The notes under the pieces were generated by a model. The model saw nothing but the letters and a program-made list of their open reading frames with translations, did not search any database and was not told the origin of the DNA. A stretch of DNA of 64,000 nucleotides from Selaginella tamariscina (taxonomy: Eukaryota; Streptophyta; Lycopodiopsida; Selaginellales; Selaginellaceae). Shown piece by piece: positions 33,921-46,459 of the stretch. Location of the stretch: NCBI GenBank assembly GCA_003024785.1, contig PUQB01000110.1, positions 496,001 through 560,000 on the forward strand, given 5' to 3'. Within the stretch, counting starts at the first letter, position 1. The number at the start of each line of letters is the position of its first letter. The position numbers and the translations under genes are program-made.

Positions 33921-35570
33921 AAAGTGCATGCTCACGTTTTTGATACATGATGTGAGTTGTAAATAAAGACCTGTTACATATGGATCAATGTGTCAAAACA
34001 GTTACTCTTGCTTACTTAAATATGTATGACACACACACACACAGACAACACACACACACATATATATATATATAAATTTTAAACTCAGCACTTAAAAATT
34101 GTATATTTATCATAAAATAATAGAATTATTTAAACATAAATGGTATTGATTACTATTTGCTTATTTATAATATTTTGATAGTGTAATGGCCACTCTTACT
34201 GTTTGAATTACTCGATCGAACAAGCATTTGCAAAGCTGTCTGAATCAAACAGGAACCCAAATTTTTTGAGACTACCAAAGGAACATACACTTAAAGGAAG
34301 AGTGTATCTCTCAACCAAGATATATATATATATAATAATATTTTTCCTGTATGTTACATATATTTCTATTTTTTTTTTCCTGTATGTTACATATAGAGTC
34401 CAAGTGTTTCTTAAGTCTGCATTTACTTTCTTGATTTATAATGTATCTCAAGCATGAATGTTTATCACTGTTTCAAAATTAATATCCATAGTAAAATTAA
34501 TGGTTACAATGGATGTGTATGTTTATCAGTGTTTCAAAATTTGCATCGAGCCCCTTCGAAATTTGTTGCAAGCTGTGACTGCAACACAAAGACTATCTGT
34601 ACTGGTATATTTATTATACCGTATATACACTGTATTATACGTGTTATAGTGTATACACAATCAGATTCAAGCGTAGCAGGGGAAACTTATACAGCAGTTC
34701 AATACAAACAGAAACAAAATCCGGACCTCCATTATCACGTTAACTCTCCTTCATCGTCCCTAATTAATTAAAAGAAAATCGCAGATTATAAATTCGTACT
34801 TGAAAAAACTCACACGCACACGATGGTATATCCAATTTAAATATCCCCAATTTGCAAGCCCGTTGGATGACGAATCCAACGGTTCAGATGTTATGATGCA
34901 TTTTAATAGTATCCATGTGACAAACGGAGTATTTATAGTAATTTTCTCTTTCTATTTTTTTGATACCTTGGAAGATACCCGTGGTTTAATTAAATTCTTA
35001 ATTATTTCTTAAACTTTAAATATTTTCTATTAATATATATATATATATAATATTATATATTAATATATATATAATATATATATCTATATATATAATATAT
35101 ATATATATATTATTAATTTTTTGAGTTACCATGTGACATTAATCATATAAAATAAATTGGATAAATGTATATGGTTTGGTTACCAGCGGGACAGAACATC
35201 ATGGCTACTTGATTTAAAGCTAACAGCTACATTTGATCCGATCTTATAGTTCAGACAGCAATATATACAAAGTTTAAATTATAAGAAAACTACAAAAATG
35301 ATTGTCCAATATGTTCAACTCTTATATGTGTTTTTCATGATTGGACAGGTTAATTATCCTTAATGCGACCCCATAATCATTAATATATACATATACTTAT
35401 ATGTGTATATATACACGTATAAGGATACCATAAATTCTATTGTTAATATATATTATGTAATAGCTAAAAAGATAAACTTAGTTCTTTACTAAGCTAACTC
35501 TGTGTTATATTGTATTTTCAGATCAGGTTTAGCTTAAAAATCAAATTAAAACATTAGTCAGTGTATTTAT
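33921..35570. repeat. Shared OMT-4 downstream flank
   Basis: Mirror of 28,300-29,900. It includes gene X-like blocks at 34,203-34,310 (YSIEQAFAKLSESNRNPNF) and 34,510-34,610, CA and TA microsatellites, and the inverted hairpin near 34,860. No intact gene. Confidence 0.6.
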
Positions 35571-37857
35571 TAAGTTTAGTCAGCAGAAACGGTATATTCT
35601 TTTCAAAATTGTTTGGAACATGCGCCTGGCCACTATCATGATTATCAGAAGCTTAATTCATTCTTAGTGAGCAGATCCTTTATAAGAATTCCTCTGCTTG
35701 AGTATCCAAAGTCAAGGTGTGTCTATGAATGTATTGATACAATTACATGTCTGTGTATCTGTTATGTATGCCACTGATACGTGTATCGCAAATGTATATT
35801 GTCTGTACACACACATTGTCATGAATCGTTTATCATGTTATATGTATGTATTGTTTTTGTATATTGTATATATATGTTGCATAGAAGTGTTTTATCTTTT
35901 GTACTTATATATTGTGTGTGTGTGTACACATACATATTGTTGTAATTGCTAGGTTTAATGCAATATGTGTTGTGATATAGTTTAAATCTTATCAACATGT
36001 ATATATGTTTATTAACATACAGTATATATTTATGTATATACTACATACAATGTTTTTTTGGGCGATTATGAATAAGCTTAAAAATGCGTGGCTGCTTAGT
36101 TACATAATTAATTGTAAAATCTGTTATCTATGTATTATATATGACTAAAAACATCTTATATATAAAGAAAATCAGCAACGTGTATATCGCTTTCATACAA
36201 GTGTATGTATCTGTGTATATATGTCTACGTGTAACTGGTAAGCACTGTAATGTATATACACAAGTGTATTGTATAGTGGTTGAGTTTATTATTTTAAGAG
36301 GTTTTATGAAATATTAAATATTACCAACCAGTTTTTATCAACCCGTTGCAATGTGTATGTAACCAATGTACGGTCTATACACTGGTATATATTAGTTCGT
36401 TGAGTTTAATCGATTGTAAAATGGGTATTGCGATACAGAATGAAATTCTACCAATTCAGCTTTGCATTGTCATGTAGTAATTATTTTATTACTATGGGTA
36501 TGTATTTAACTTATATAAATGACCATTCTACTGTATATACACACATAGATATTGTGTATCTGTTGAGTTTAATTAATATTTGCGATATAGATGAAATATT
36601 ACCAACCAATTTTGTCATTATCATGTGTATATTTAATTGTGTTGTTGGTAAATTTAACACAATATGTGCTGTTAGTTGAGAACATAGTTGTTTATGTGTT
36701 AGGTTGAGATTACACACATATGCATTCTGGTTATCCACATGGAAATGCATAGATACACATTTGTGTATATACACTATATAAATGTGTAGTTATATATAAT
36801 GTGCATTACAGGTCTCCGTTTATATGCTTAACAATGTTTTATATGCTATAATACATATTGATTCTACGTGTGTGGTGTGTAAAAGAAGGGCATAGTTATA
36901 TGATACAAGATATTCTCAGTTACATGATATTTTGTATATATGTAACTTTGTGTGTGTGTGTGTGTGGAGAGAGAGAGATAGAGGGAATGGGGGTGTGTTT
37001 TCATATAAGCGATTTCAAGCACGTATATTACATGTCTTCTATATTCATGTTTATGTCATAGATGGAAGACGGGCATAGTTGTATTTATCTGCGGATAGAT
37101 ATACATTGTCTTTTATATAACTGTATACTGCAATGAGAACTTAAAGCAGGTTTTGTCTATTTGTGCATATTGTTATATACATGTGTAATCTCTCTCTCTG
37201 CAGAAGATGTCATATTTATTATTGCTATGCAGATACATGTAGAAACATGATACGCTTATTATTTAGCTTATCTAATTACATGCATTCGGTAAGAACTTGA
37301 GCAAGTTTTGTATACTTATGCATACATATCGTTATATACAATATATTTAGCTTTGGGCAGATATTTGTATTTTTCATTATATATACGCGGACATTGGTTA
37401 TTGCATATGTGAATTCATACGTGTGTACTTTAAATACTTGAAACATACATTACAAGTACATAATTTATGTTTACCACACAATATATTTACATGCATATAT
37501 ATATATATATATATTATATATATTATATATATATATAATATGGTTTCAGGTTGGAAATCAAGCAGTTAGCGTGGAAAGACGGGAACACAGAATACAGCAA
37601 GGACGACAAGTCGAGTTAAGAAGGGCAGCGGACAGGTGCACCCTTTTTGAGACAATACCCACATTTCGAAAAAAGAGGACTGTGTCTCAATGAAGAAACG
37701 TAAAGGGGCCATTACAATTAGCAGGATTACGTTTGATGAAAGGACAAGGGGTGTTGGGAAGATTAAGGGCGTTAAGGACCGGAAAAGGTTGTTTAGAAGA
37801 GCCAAGAGGCCTGCTATACTTACTACTGATAAGCGTAAAGAGGATTAACTCAAGTTG
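35571..37857 (+). pseudogene. Gene X remnant in the right palindrome arm
   Basis: The exon near 35,580-35,720 carries an internal deletion of about 10 bp relative to 9,033-9,176. The 216-bp exon is absent: at 36,811-36,840 the sequence jumps from its first 25 bp to the following intron. The last exon (37,551-37,857) follows ggtttcag and ends RRAKRPAILTTDKRKED in a frame open to TAA, likely the authentic C-terminus. Family unknown. Confidence 0.45.
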
Positions 37858-37865
37858 TACAAAAG

Positions 37866-37866
37866 G

Positions 37867-37916
<50 letters not shown>
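37866..37916. repeat. (TA)n microsatellite
   Basis: About 50 bp of uninterrupted TA repeats directly after the gene X last exon; shorter in the other units. Confidence 0.9.
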
Positions 37917-37919
<3 letters not shown>

Positions 37920-38126
37920 TATATATATGTACGTATGCACATTCATGTACTTAGGTACTTACAGTATGTGGAAGGGTGCTTACAGTATGCATATCTTAGA
38001 GGGTGGAAGGGTGCTTACTAGGTGTAAGCAAGATAGGAGGCATGTTATACTTGTAAGTATAATAAGGACCAATTATAATGCAAAGCATGGATTAGAGGTA
38101 CTACATTTCGTGAGTACGTGTGGTTT

Positions 38127-39317
38127 GGAAGTAAGGCAAAATGAATCATTTATCGCTCACACACACAACATATACATTTATATTTTGTGTAACACGTGAA
38201 ACCCCAGGTATAATATACCCACGATGTATCACATAACATAGTTGAGAACCCCGTGATATTTACAGAGTGAAAATATAATTTATTTTGGTGATTGATATTC
38301 ACCATTAATAAAATTGATAGTCATACCTTTATAGTTTTATTAATGATAGTCATAATAAACTATACCTTTAGAGCAAGAAATGTTAAACTTACATACATTT
38401 CCCAAAGAAAGAAAATCGTTTCTCCATCCATCTAATTCACGTATTACACTTATATCATAAATATATTTATATATCCAACAGTGTTTCCAATAAATAGAAC
38501 CCGCAGCAACATCCACTCCACATAGACATACCAACACATTTTAGAGCTGATGATGCACAGGCCACTGTTGTTACATTATCTGGTTGGATAGGGGGCCGGT
38601 GACTCGTGTGAATGGTCATAAGTACCCACTAGTTAAATCTATGGGTGCTCTGTACCATACCAAGGTCAATCACGATCAGCCCGTTGTTCTAAATTCTAAA
38701 ATATGTATTTAAATAAATTACATATATCAACATAAATATACTATTAGAATAGTTCATAAGGTGAACGAATATTGGATTATCCAACAATAAATATTCAGAT
38801 AATTCAAACCGAAATCAAAATATATATATTGTTAAATAGTATTATTTAAATTTCTAAAACCTGCTTTTGATGCCATCAACATATTCTTAAAATTGAAATA
38901 TTCTTGTACATTTCTTATCCCTTATAAACTAAACTTTTGCTCTAACGTTTTGTGTATTTCGTAAAGACCGCTGAACGGTTGTTTGCAATCAAAGTTCAAA
39001 TAAGGGCTAATTTGGGTTTCAGTAATATTAATAATACAATGGAATTATTTATAATGAATATTATTATGATTTTAAATCTCAAAAAGTCAAGACATCGTGC
39101 GTGTAACTCATTTGAAAATTATATAGCCTTGTCATTATTATTTGACTTACAATTTCCGGATTACTTATTTGACTTATCAAAGAGATGGCGTCCGTATTGA
39201 TCTGATTCGACGTGGCTACGATCAACTCGTTAGTCATTGCGTGTATATATCATGAGTTGTTACAGTGAGTTATTTGCAACTTGTCTTTCTAAGTTTTAGC
39301 GAGATATACTGGTGGAC
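38127..39317. repeat. Spacer and upstream block of OMT-5
   Basis: Reverse complement of 6,786-7,989. AT-rich, no supported gene. The reverse-strand frame at 38,340-38,537 corresponds to the one at 7,533-7,745 in the inverted copy, but resembles no family. Confidence 0.65.
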
Positions 39318-40450
39318 ATGTCTGACTCTGCTTACCTTCGGGCCGAAGAGCTACTCCATTCCGCTGTCATCCCCCTGACTCTCAATGCCGTTGTGAAGTT
39401 AGGAGTCCATGGATGTAATATCCCATTCTCCACTAACGGCTGTTGAGATCATTTCTGCCACACCTGGTGCCAAATCCTCTGCAAATGCTACCTTTCTCGA
39501 AAGAGCATTGCGACTTCTGGCAACTTACGGCATCGTCACTGAGGAGAAGACGCTAAGGGGAGCGAAAATATGGCTTGACGAGGTGGGGAAGTTATTCTCT
39601 ACGGCATCAGAAGCGTCATTGACTCATGCATTGGCCGTGATTTGCAACTATCAAATCTTTCTCAGGCCATTTGAACATCTCCCTGAAGCAATACTTGAAG
39701 GTGGTCAACCCTTCGGCAAGGCTCATGGGGGCAAGGCACAGTACGAATAGCTGCTCAAGAGCCAGACTTTGCCACCAACTTCAACTTAGCATGGGCAGTC
39801 ATTCCAGATCGTTCACTAGTGTGTTTCTGGAACGTTACGTGAAGAAGTTTTCAGACATCCACACCTTAATTGACGTGGGTGGTGGTCAAGGGACCTTGCT
39901 TGGTGCAATCACCTCTCGTCATCCACACATTAGAGGAATTAATTTTGAATCAGCCTCATGTTATTGCCGGAGCTTTTCAATTTCCAGGTATTAAAGTTGA
40001 TCAATAATCTCCAGGAATTTTAATTTTTATGCTTTTTAAGGAGTGGAGCACGTTGGCGGTGATATGTTTGAGAGTATTCCCCAAGGAGATACAATCATAT
40101 TAAAGGTAAATGCACAACAACTAGTTGATACCATTTATTTCTAACTTGGTGCATTTCTATTTTAGTGGATCCTTCACAACTGGGACGATGAAAAGTGTTG
40201 TGAACATACTTAAAAATTGTTTCAAGTCCTCCCTGAGGAAGGCAAGGTCATAGTTATAGAGGCCTCAAATGTTCATCATAGTAATTTCTTCATCCTTGAT
40301 ATATTGATGATGGTGGACCTGGATGGAAAGGAGAGAACGTTGGAAGAGTACAAAACTCTCGGACAATATGCTGGTTTCAAAGCAGTGGAAATAGCCACTG
40401 TATGTAAGGGACTAGCTGTTATGGAATTTCACAAACAACAAGGAAAGTGA
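39318..40450 (+). pseudogene. OMT-5, class II O-methyltransferase (COMT-type), frameshifted
   Basis: Exons are 39,318-39,987, 40,041-40,105 and 40,166-40,450. It keeps FLERALRLLATYGIV, THALAVICNYQIFLRPFEHL, LIDVGGGQGTLLGA and the C-terminal block VMMVDLDG-like, ending HKQQGK. Many indels: an extra C near 39,410, two lost bases near 39,580, a lost T near 39,750, an extra A near 39,948, and an extra T plus a lost C around 40,197-40,232. It is the inverted partner of OMT-1 and lies next to copia-B as OMT-1 lies next to copia-A. Subtype I. Non-functional as read. Confidence 0.85.
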
Positions 40451-40743
40451 AGTGCATGCTCACGTTTTCTATTACCAATGTGCTAGTTAATATGTCCTGT
40501 TACTTTTATAGAATATATAAGAAACAAGTTGCTACAGATATTGTTGACACATGCAGTGCGATGGATCGATGTGTCAAAACAGTTACTCTTGCTTACTTAT
40601 ATATGTACGAATATATATATAATTTAAAACTCATGCACTTAAAAATACAAGTCCTCCTAAGCATACTTGTATATAGCGTGGCACACACTAAGGTTAGGTT
40701 AACCTAAATGAGCTGGATTAAGGACATCGCCTCTATTGGATAG

Positions 40744-40754
40744 TGGTATAGAGC
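40744..40754 (+). other. Primer-binding-like site of copia-B
   Basis: TGGTATAGAGC, as at 5,386-5,396 (minus). It marks the 5' end of the internal region of copia-B. Confidence 0.5.
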
Positions 40755-41800
40755 CGTGAGGTAATGTAGCAGCTGTATAGGATGGTAGAGATTGGTCAAA
40801 GACCCCTTCCAATGTTTCAAATATGTCACACACTAGCAAATTTACTAGTATATTTCAATAACATGGATTATATTTTAGTTGTAATTTCAGCTTAGAAAGA
40901 GATTATATCTTTTTATTTATAAATTATATATTATATAGTTTTATTTGTATGTTTTTATAATATATTATTCATTAATCTATACTAGTATATATTATAATAT
41001 ATTGATATGTATTAACAAACACTTCAAAAAATTTCATTTCCTTGTAAAAATTATAAACTTGAGATTATTATTAATTTCGTGGTGAATTTGTTGCTGTTGA
41101 TATGTTAATATTATATGTTATGTAATATATAAATGTTCAACATTATTATTCTAACCCAAATCTATGCCCTAATAATCTACTTTCTTTAAAAATACAACTA
41201 TTTGTTTTTTTCAAGCTTTATTAAAACATCAACCTATTTCACTATAAGCAGCTTAAACTTCAAGCTTAAAATTCATGTTGGCGCATTCCAATGAATCAAT
41301 CAGTACATATATTTCATTAATTAAATTATACACAGTTTTAATGAATCTTTTCTCCTATATAATAAATACGATATTGCTTTTCTTTTTTTTCTTTTTTAAA
41401 ATTCTTTTGAGGTTTTTTTCTTTATAATAAATATTGCATTTGCATGTAATATAATATGTATGCAGAAGATAATGAAGTTTTTTTGAATATATATATATAT
41501 GTGTGTGTGTGTCACACGGATTTACACATTTTATTTAGTGAGTTGCAAATCATAACACACCCGCGACCCAAACTTATACATAACAACTTATACATTAAAA
41601 TTATTTCACAAACTATTACATTCAAGGACAAATTAAAACTTGGATTGAAGTAACTATAATGATGTAGCTAGTTTTGGATTTAACACAGGTGTTGTCCACG
41701 TACCATCAGCAATGTCATAGACTTTTATAATGTTTGTGGTGACCCTTCGATAGCCAGAGTATCATATCCCTAAAAGTTCACTTTTCCAAGATTTATAGAG
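40755..41800. other. AT-rich interval replacing the 5' part of copia-B
   Basis: After about 40,795, similarity to copia-A stops and does not resume until about 41,800 (gag). In between is AT-rich sequence with no recognisable gene and a short GT microsatellite near 41,497. Either an insertion or a deletion plus filler. Confidence 0.5.
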
Positions 41801-42199
41801 AGATGATGAGAGAGGGTAAATTAACCTTTGATGGAGTTGTGGCGAAGTCATCAACACTGCATGCTACAAGTAAAGAAGGCTCAAACTTATGAGGTTCATC
41901 GCGCCATATATGTCAAAAGATAGCTAGTGAGGGCTCTGGCAGAAAGGAATGGATGACAAGGTGGCCACTAGGGACGAGGGTGTAACGTGATGCTCGAAGG
42001 TCAAGCTTGTTGAGGGAACCAACTTTTGGTTAGTTGAAGGGACTAGGAATGTTCTACAAGGCCTACAAGCCAAGCTGGTTGAGGGAACCATGGAGGTGGA
42101 GGTCGTGCCATTGCTCGCTTGAACTCGGCACACGGTCAAAGCATGGGAAGAGGGTATGCAAGGCACATCCTCCATGACCAGTGTAAGTTATGCTGAGAG

Positions 42200-42860
42200 A
42201 TTGGGGATTGCAGCAACACTGCCACAACAAACATGAGTGAGTTGCAGGAGGAACCATGCGAAGAGGTTGAAGAAGAGTGTTACAATGTAGAGGATCACAA
42301 AGTGGACAACCATGGATCGTGGACTCCGGATGTACCAACCTCATGACTATGAATAATTTCATGTTTGAGTAGTGTACACTAATGAAGCGATTCAAAAGGA
42401 GTAATCTTAGAGGATGACACTCACTTGGAAGTTCAAGGCAATGGTAGCTTTTGCTTTGTCCTCAAAAATGTAAGTGAAATTACATTCTCAAATGCGATGC
42501 ATGTTCATGGCTTACGACAAAACTTAAAATCTAAAGTGTGTGACAGTGATGTAATTGTTGTCTTCAATGGTGATGAAGTGCTCTTTATAGACAAAGCTAG
42601 TTTTAAGATGACTGGAAAGAAGTTGTTACATGGGTGGTGTCAAGGGAATCTTTACAAGGTGTCAAAGTGAGTGACAAATGTTGAACATGCACCACTCGCA
42701 TTGTCATTTTGGACATGCAAATTATAACGCGTTGTAGGAGATGATTGCAAAAGACACGGTGGTAAGCTTAAACCTTGAAAGAAAGGATGCAGAGTTTTTG
42801 CGAGTATTGCATGTTAGGCAAACAACATCAAAAAATTTTGCTTTGTCCAAATGTCGAGCT
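42200..42860 (+). pseudogene. copia-B gag/protease/pre-integrase fragments
   Basis: The frame at 42,425-42,670 reads LEVQGNGSFCFVLKNVSEIT and GDEVLFIDKASFKM, the counterpart of 2,122-2,391. Before it is a degraded zinc-knuckle region (SELQEEPCEEVEE). After it come histidine- and cysteine-bearing pre-integrase pieces around 42,690-42,850. Not translatable as one protein. Confidence 0.7.
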
Positions 42861-43540
42861 GGTAAGCGAGCTGATACACTAAGATTTGTGTGCCCTATAC
42901 ACATACCTAATCACTTTGGTGCAAAGTACTTCATGACTCTTATTGATGATTTCAATTACAAAACTTGTGTTCTTCTTTCTATAGGGCAAGGATGAAGCCA
43001 TTAAGGCCTTAGTTGAAACCCAACTCAAGTTAAAATTAAGGCATTGAGGACAAATGGAGGCAAGGAGTACTTCAACAATGCCCTTCATGACTTTTGTCGT
43101 GTGCATGGGATCCAACACAAAGTCATTACGCGTACTCCATAGTAAAATGGAGTTGCAAAATGGAAGAATTGGACTTTTGTTAATGCAACTTGCAAAACTT
43201 GTTATTTGGTGCCAAGCTAGATAAAGAATTCTGGCAAGAGGTAATTACCATGACTTCATGTGCAAAATTGCTTACTTGCCGTGGCACTCAAAGCAAAAAC
43301 TCTCGAGTAAGCATGGTTTGGAAGAAACTAAATGTCTCTCATCTATGTGTATTTGGGCTATGCGACATGTGCCCAATATTCCCAAAGAGCAAGGGATTTG
43401 TGTTTGTTGGATATGCTAACAATGGGGAACACAGTTGGAAGGGGTATAAGCTTTTGAATTCCATCACCAAAGACACCCTTATTAGCACTAATGTCATCTT
43501 TGCTAAAAATATTTTTACGCGTGACACAAGCAGTTGACAT
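42861..43540 (+). pseudogene. copia-B integrase fragments
   Basis: Contains the core start (HFGAKYFMTLIDDFN), a TNGGKEYFNNALHDFCRVHG-like stretch near 43,050-43,110, and FPKSKGFVFVGYANNGEHSW at 43,380-43,440. The first aspartate (LIDDF) is visible here, whereas copia-A is broken at that point. Frame changes separate the blocks. Confidence 0.75.
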
Positions 43541-43749
43541 CTATGCTGTTAATTAACAATGACCTTCTTGTGTTTGTCATTTCTCTTGGATTTAGGACTG
43601 TGATGATAAGTGGGGAGCTTAGCCTAGTAGAGATGATGCTAGCGTTGAAGAAGAAGAGATGCTCCGGTTGACGCATTAGCACTTGATGAATTTGTAGCGG
43701 TTCCACCTATGCATCGTAGGGGCATGCTTGACCCTCACATGCTAAGGCC

Positions 43750-44500
43750 ATCTTAAAAGTTTTGGAGGATGCACATCCCTGCTTAATGACAAAGCTGAAT
43801 TGTGCATGTTCATGGATGAGAATATTCCATGGACATATGAGGATTCTAGTTTTGGTGTGCAGCCATCCAAGATGAAATGGATTCTCTTCTTGAGAATCAC
43901 AAGTTTTAAGTTTGCAATGCCCCACATGGTCGCAAACTTGTGGACTTCAAGCGGGTATTCAAGAAGACTCATAATTGCTACAAGGCTCGGCTTGTAGCTA
44001 AGGGTTTCACATAAGTGAAAGGAATCAACTGTGATTAGACATTTTCTCTTGTGGTTGAGATGACAAGCATCTGAACCATCTTGGCTCTTGCAAATGCTAG
44101 GAATTAGAAAGTTCATTAAATGGATGCGAAGACCTTCATGGCTAGTTGGAGGAAGAAATCTTTATGCGATCCCTGCTAGTTTCCCTAGTTACAGAGATCG
44201 CTCCAAAGTATGGAGGCTTCATAAGGCTTTGTATGGCTTAAAACACTTGTCATGTGTATGGTACCAAAAGTTCAATGAAGCATTACACAAACAAGGTTTT
44301 CATCGTGCTATTGCAAACTCGAATGTTTATGTGAAGGGTGAGGGAGAAGCTATGCTCATCATGGCTTGTATGTGGATGATTTTGTTGATCACTGGGGGAG
44401 ACAAATTAGGCCACACTCGCTAGCACCTTTTGAATGAAAGATCTTGGTGAGGTACGCTCCTTCTTAGGCATCCAAGTTTAGTGCAAGCCTACAATTGCTA
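43750..44500 (+). pseudogene. copia-B reverse transcriptase fragments
   Basis: Contains HKALYGLKHLSCVWYQKFNE and AIANSNVYVKGEGEAML (44,215-44,355). The catalytic YVDD is frame-shifted to a CMWMIL reading near 44,365-44,385. Otherwise parallel to 379-1,047 of copia-A. Confidence 0.78.
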
Positions 44501-44666
44501 CCTTGAAAATCCACTAAGGTCAATATGTAGGGTTGCTCTCCAACACTTCAGCATGGCTGATTGCCATCCGTTGATGAAGTAGGGGCGTTGGCTCCAAAAT
44601 GGTGTTGGGCCTGAGCTACATGGACAATATTCCTTATCACAACTTGGTTGGATGCTTGATGTATTT

Positions 44667-44670
44667 GGCC
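44667..44670. repeat. Target-site duplication GGCC, left
   Basis: GGCC immediately precedes the 5' LTR and recurs at 49,089-49,092. The uninterrupted counterpart in copia-A (reverse strand, near 140-148) has one GGCC, confirming the insertion. Confidence 0.8.
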
Positions 44671-45295
44671 TGTTAAAGGTTAAAATATTAGGAGCTAGGA
44701 CATCTTACTTAGAGAGAATAAAGGTAGGAAGGTCTGTAGTAAGCATGGAAGGAAAGGCTGTGAAGGAGGAAAATCCTTACCGAGAGGAAAAGGTGCGTAA
44801 AGGAAAAGGCTGTGAAGGAGGAAAATCCTTACCGAGAGGAAAAGGTGAGTAAGGAAAAGGAAAAGAAATTCGTAAAGGAAAAGGATGACGTGGCGAGAGG
44901 AAGGGTAGTTAAGGAGTTAGGGCAAGGGAGAAGGGGTCTCCAGAAGGGTCTCCACAGAAGTTCTAACAGGAGAAGGGTCTCCATTTGAAGTTCCAGCAGG
45001 AGATAGAGGTTCTCTACACTTTGTCTCTTGTATTCATGTTAGTAATGAAAGGTGCATATTATAAGATCTTGTGTATGTATATGTACTCTCAATGAATGGA
45101 TCTAACAAGGCAATAGCCAAAATCCGTTCTTGCCCTTGACTTCGGAGACCAGTCATTGTGGCTTTGAGAGAAGAGTTTTAATATATGTAAATGTGGAGAG
45201 TTGAAGGAAAGAAAGTGTGTAGCCTTTCTAAAGGTTAGGAGAAAGGAAACCGGTTAAACAGGAAAAGGTGGGATTTCCGGTTTTCCTGTTTAACA
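44671..45295 (+). repeat. 5' LTR
   Basis: TGTTAAAGG to CCTGTTTAACA. It contains an internal tandem repeat of gctgtgaaggaggaaaatcc (near 44,756 and 44,808) and a cttgtattcatgttagtaat region near 45,030. The internal region begins TTTGGCGACCACGGAGG, a possible primer-binding site. Confidence 0.92.
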
Positions 45296-45425
45296 TTTGG
45301 CGACCACGGAGGGATTTCGCCATTGCAGTGTTAGCATTCATTGAGAAAAGAGGCTAAAAAGATAGAATTCTCATTCTGAAAAAAGGTAGAGGTGTAGAGC
45401 CGGATGTGTAAAGGAGAAGGAATGA

Positions 45426-45740
45426 ATGGAACCTTGGAGGAACCATCGTCCTGATCCAGCCTTAGCTGATCAAAGGAACCAAAGGCAGGCCAATAGAGTG
45501 GCTGCCCAACAGCAACCTGAAACTGACGAAAATAGACGTCAAAATATCCTTGGCAAGATAGTAGAGGATATTGCAGAAACAATACAGAAATCTGAGGCTG
45601 ATCCAGAGAATTGGAGGCAGTATCAAACAGCTGGTTTAGAGGAGACTGTGAGAGGAAGGAAGGAGTGCCTGTTCATAGACCGAGATTGCAAGGAGAAGGA
45701 TCTCCTGAGAACTCCCGAAGAGGAAGGGAGGAAGGTGTAA
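45426..45740 (+). CDS. N-terminal gag-region reading frame
   Basis: An open frame beginning MEPWRNHRPDPALADQRNQR, rich in Q, E and R with a helical middle (ILGKIVEDIAETIQKSEADP). It is probably the N-terminal, unstructured part of gag; a stop and a frame change separate it from the capsid-like frame at 45,808. It may once have been continuous. Confidence 0.5.
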   Translation: MEPWRNHRPDPALADQRNQRQANRVAAQQQPETDENRRQNILGKIVEDIAETIQKSEADPENWRQYQTAGLEETVRGRKECLFIDRDCKEKDLLRTPEEEGRKV

Positions 45741-45807
45741 GAGGAAATACACCAGAGCAAAGGATTATTACAAATATGGCACTTTTCCCGGGAATGTTTG
45801 GGGTACG

Positions 45808-46287
45808 GTGATGTATCCCACATTCTCTGCAGGAAAGAAAGAAAATCCGAAAAGGCACTTACAACAGTTTGAAGAGGTAGTAAAACTGTATAAGGTGACG
45901 GATGCAGAAAGGCTGCTTATATTTCCACATACATTGAAAGGAAATGCCTCTGACTGGTATTATGATTTAGAAAAGGAAGTCAGAGAGGATTATCAGAAGG
46001 TTACTGATGCTTTTAAGGAATATTTCAGAAAGGAGGAATTGCCGGAGGAACATTTAGAGAAGTTAAGGACTATCCTTCAAGGCAAAACAGAAAAGATAGA
46101 TGAATATACACACCGTTTTAAGAAACATGAGAAAAAGTGTAAGGCATATGTAAAGATGGATGCCTTATTGCAATGGTATAAGCAAGGGTTGCTAAAACCA
46201 TATAGAGATCTAGCACTTATCAATGAAAAGGATAGAGAGGATCTCATTAATCAATTAAAAATATATGAGAAGAAGAGAGGCAAATAG
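45808..46287 (+). CDS. Gag capsid-like domain
   Basis: Reads PTFSAGKKENPKRHLQQFEE, LLIFPHTLKGNASDWYYDLE and KVTDAFKEYFRKEELPEEHL: the retrotransposon gag pattern F-x-G..P..(F/L)...F, then L-x-G-x-A-x-x-W. It would form the virus-like particle shell. It ends KKRGK at a stop. The frame continues in another phase toward the zinc knuckles. Confidence 0.8.
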   Translation: MMYPTFSAGKKENPKRHLQQFEEVVKLYKVTDAERLLIFPHTLKGNASDWYYDLEKEVREDYQKVTDAFKEYFRKEELPEEHLEKLRTILQGKTEKIDEYTHRFKKHEKKCKAYVKMDALLQWYKQGLLKPYRDLALINEKDREDLINQLKIYEKKRGK

Positions 46288-46459
46288 AAAAGATTGCAGA
46301 AGGAAAGTTGAAAGTATATGGAAGAAAGGAAGAATCCTCTGATGAAGAGGAAGAGGAAGCTGATGTAGTAAAGGTTCGAAAATATCCAATAGATGAGAAA
46401 GCATTGGCTCAAATGATGAAAACCTTAAAGGAATGACAGTTAAGAGGAGATAAAGGCAA

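Larger units (their letters stand above)
32027..38126. repeat. Right arm of the large palindrome
   Basis: Mirror of 25,910-31,793. It carries OMT-4, a truncated MITE, and gene X remnants lacking the 216-bp exon. A CACGTG word lies about 510 bp upstream of the OMT start in both arms (31,742 and 32,075). Long TA runs differ in length between arms. Confidence 0.85.

Noticed and set aside
25910..38126. Palindrome as a pure missed-adapter sequencing artefact
   Set aside because: The arms differ by an exon-size deletion, many indels and microsatellite lengths; still worth read-level confirmation.
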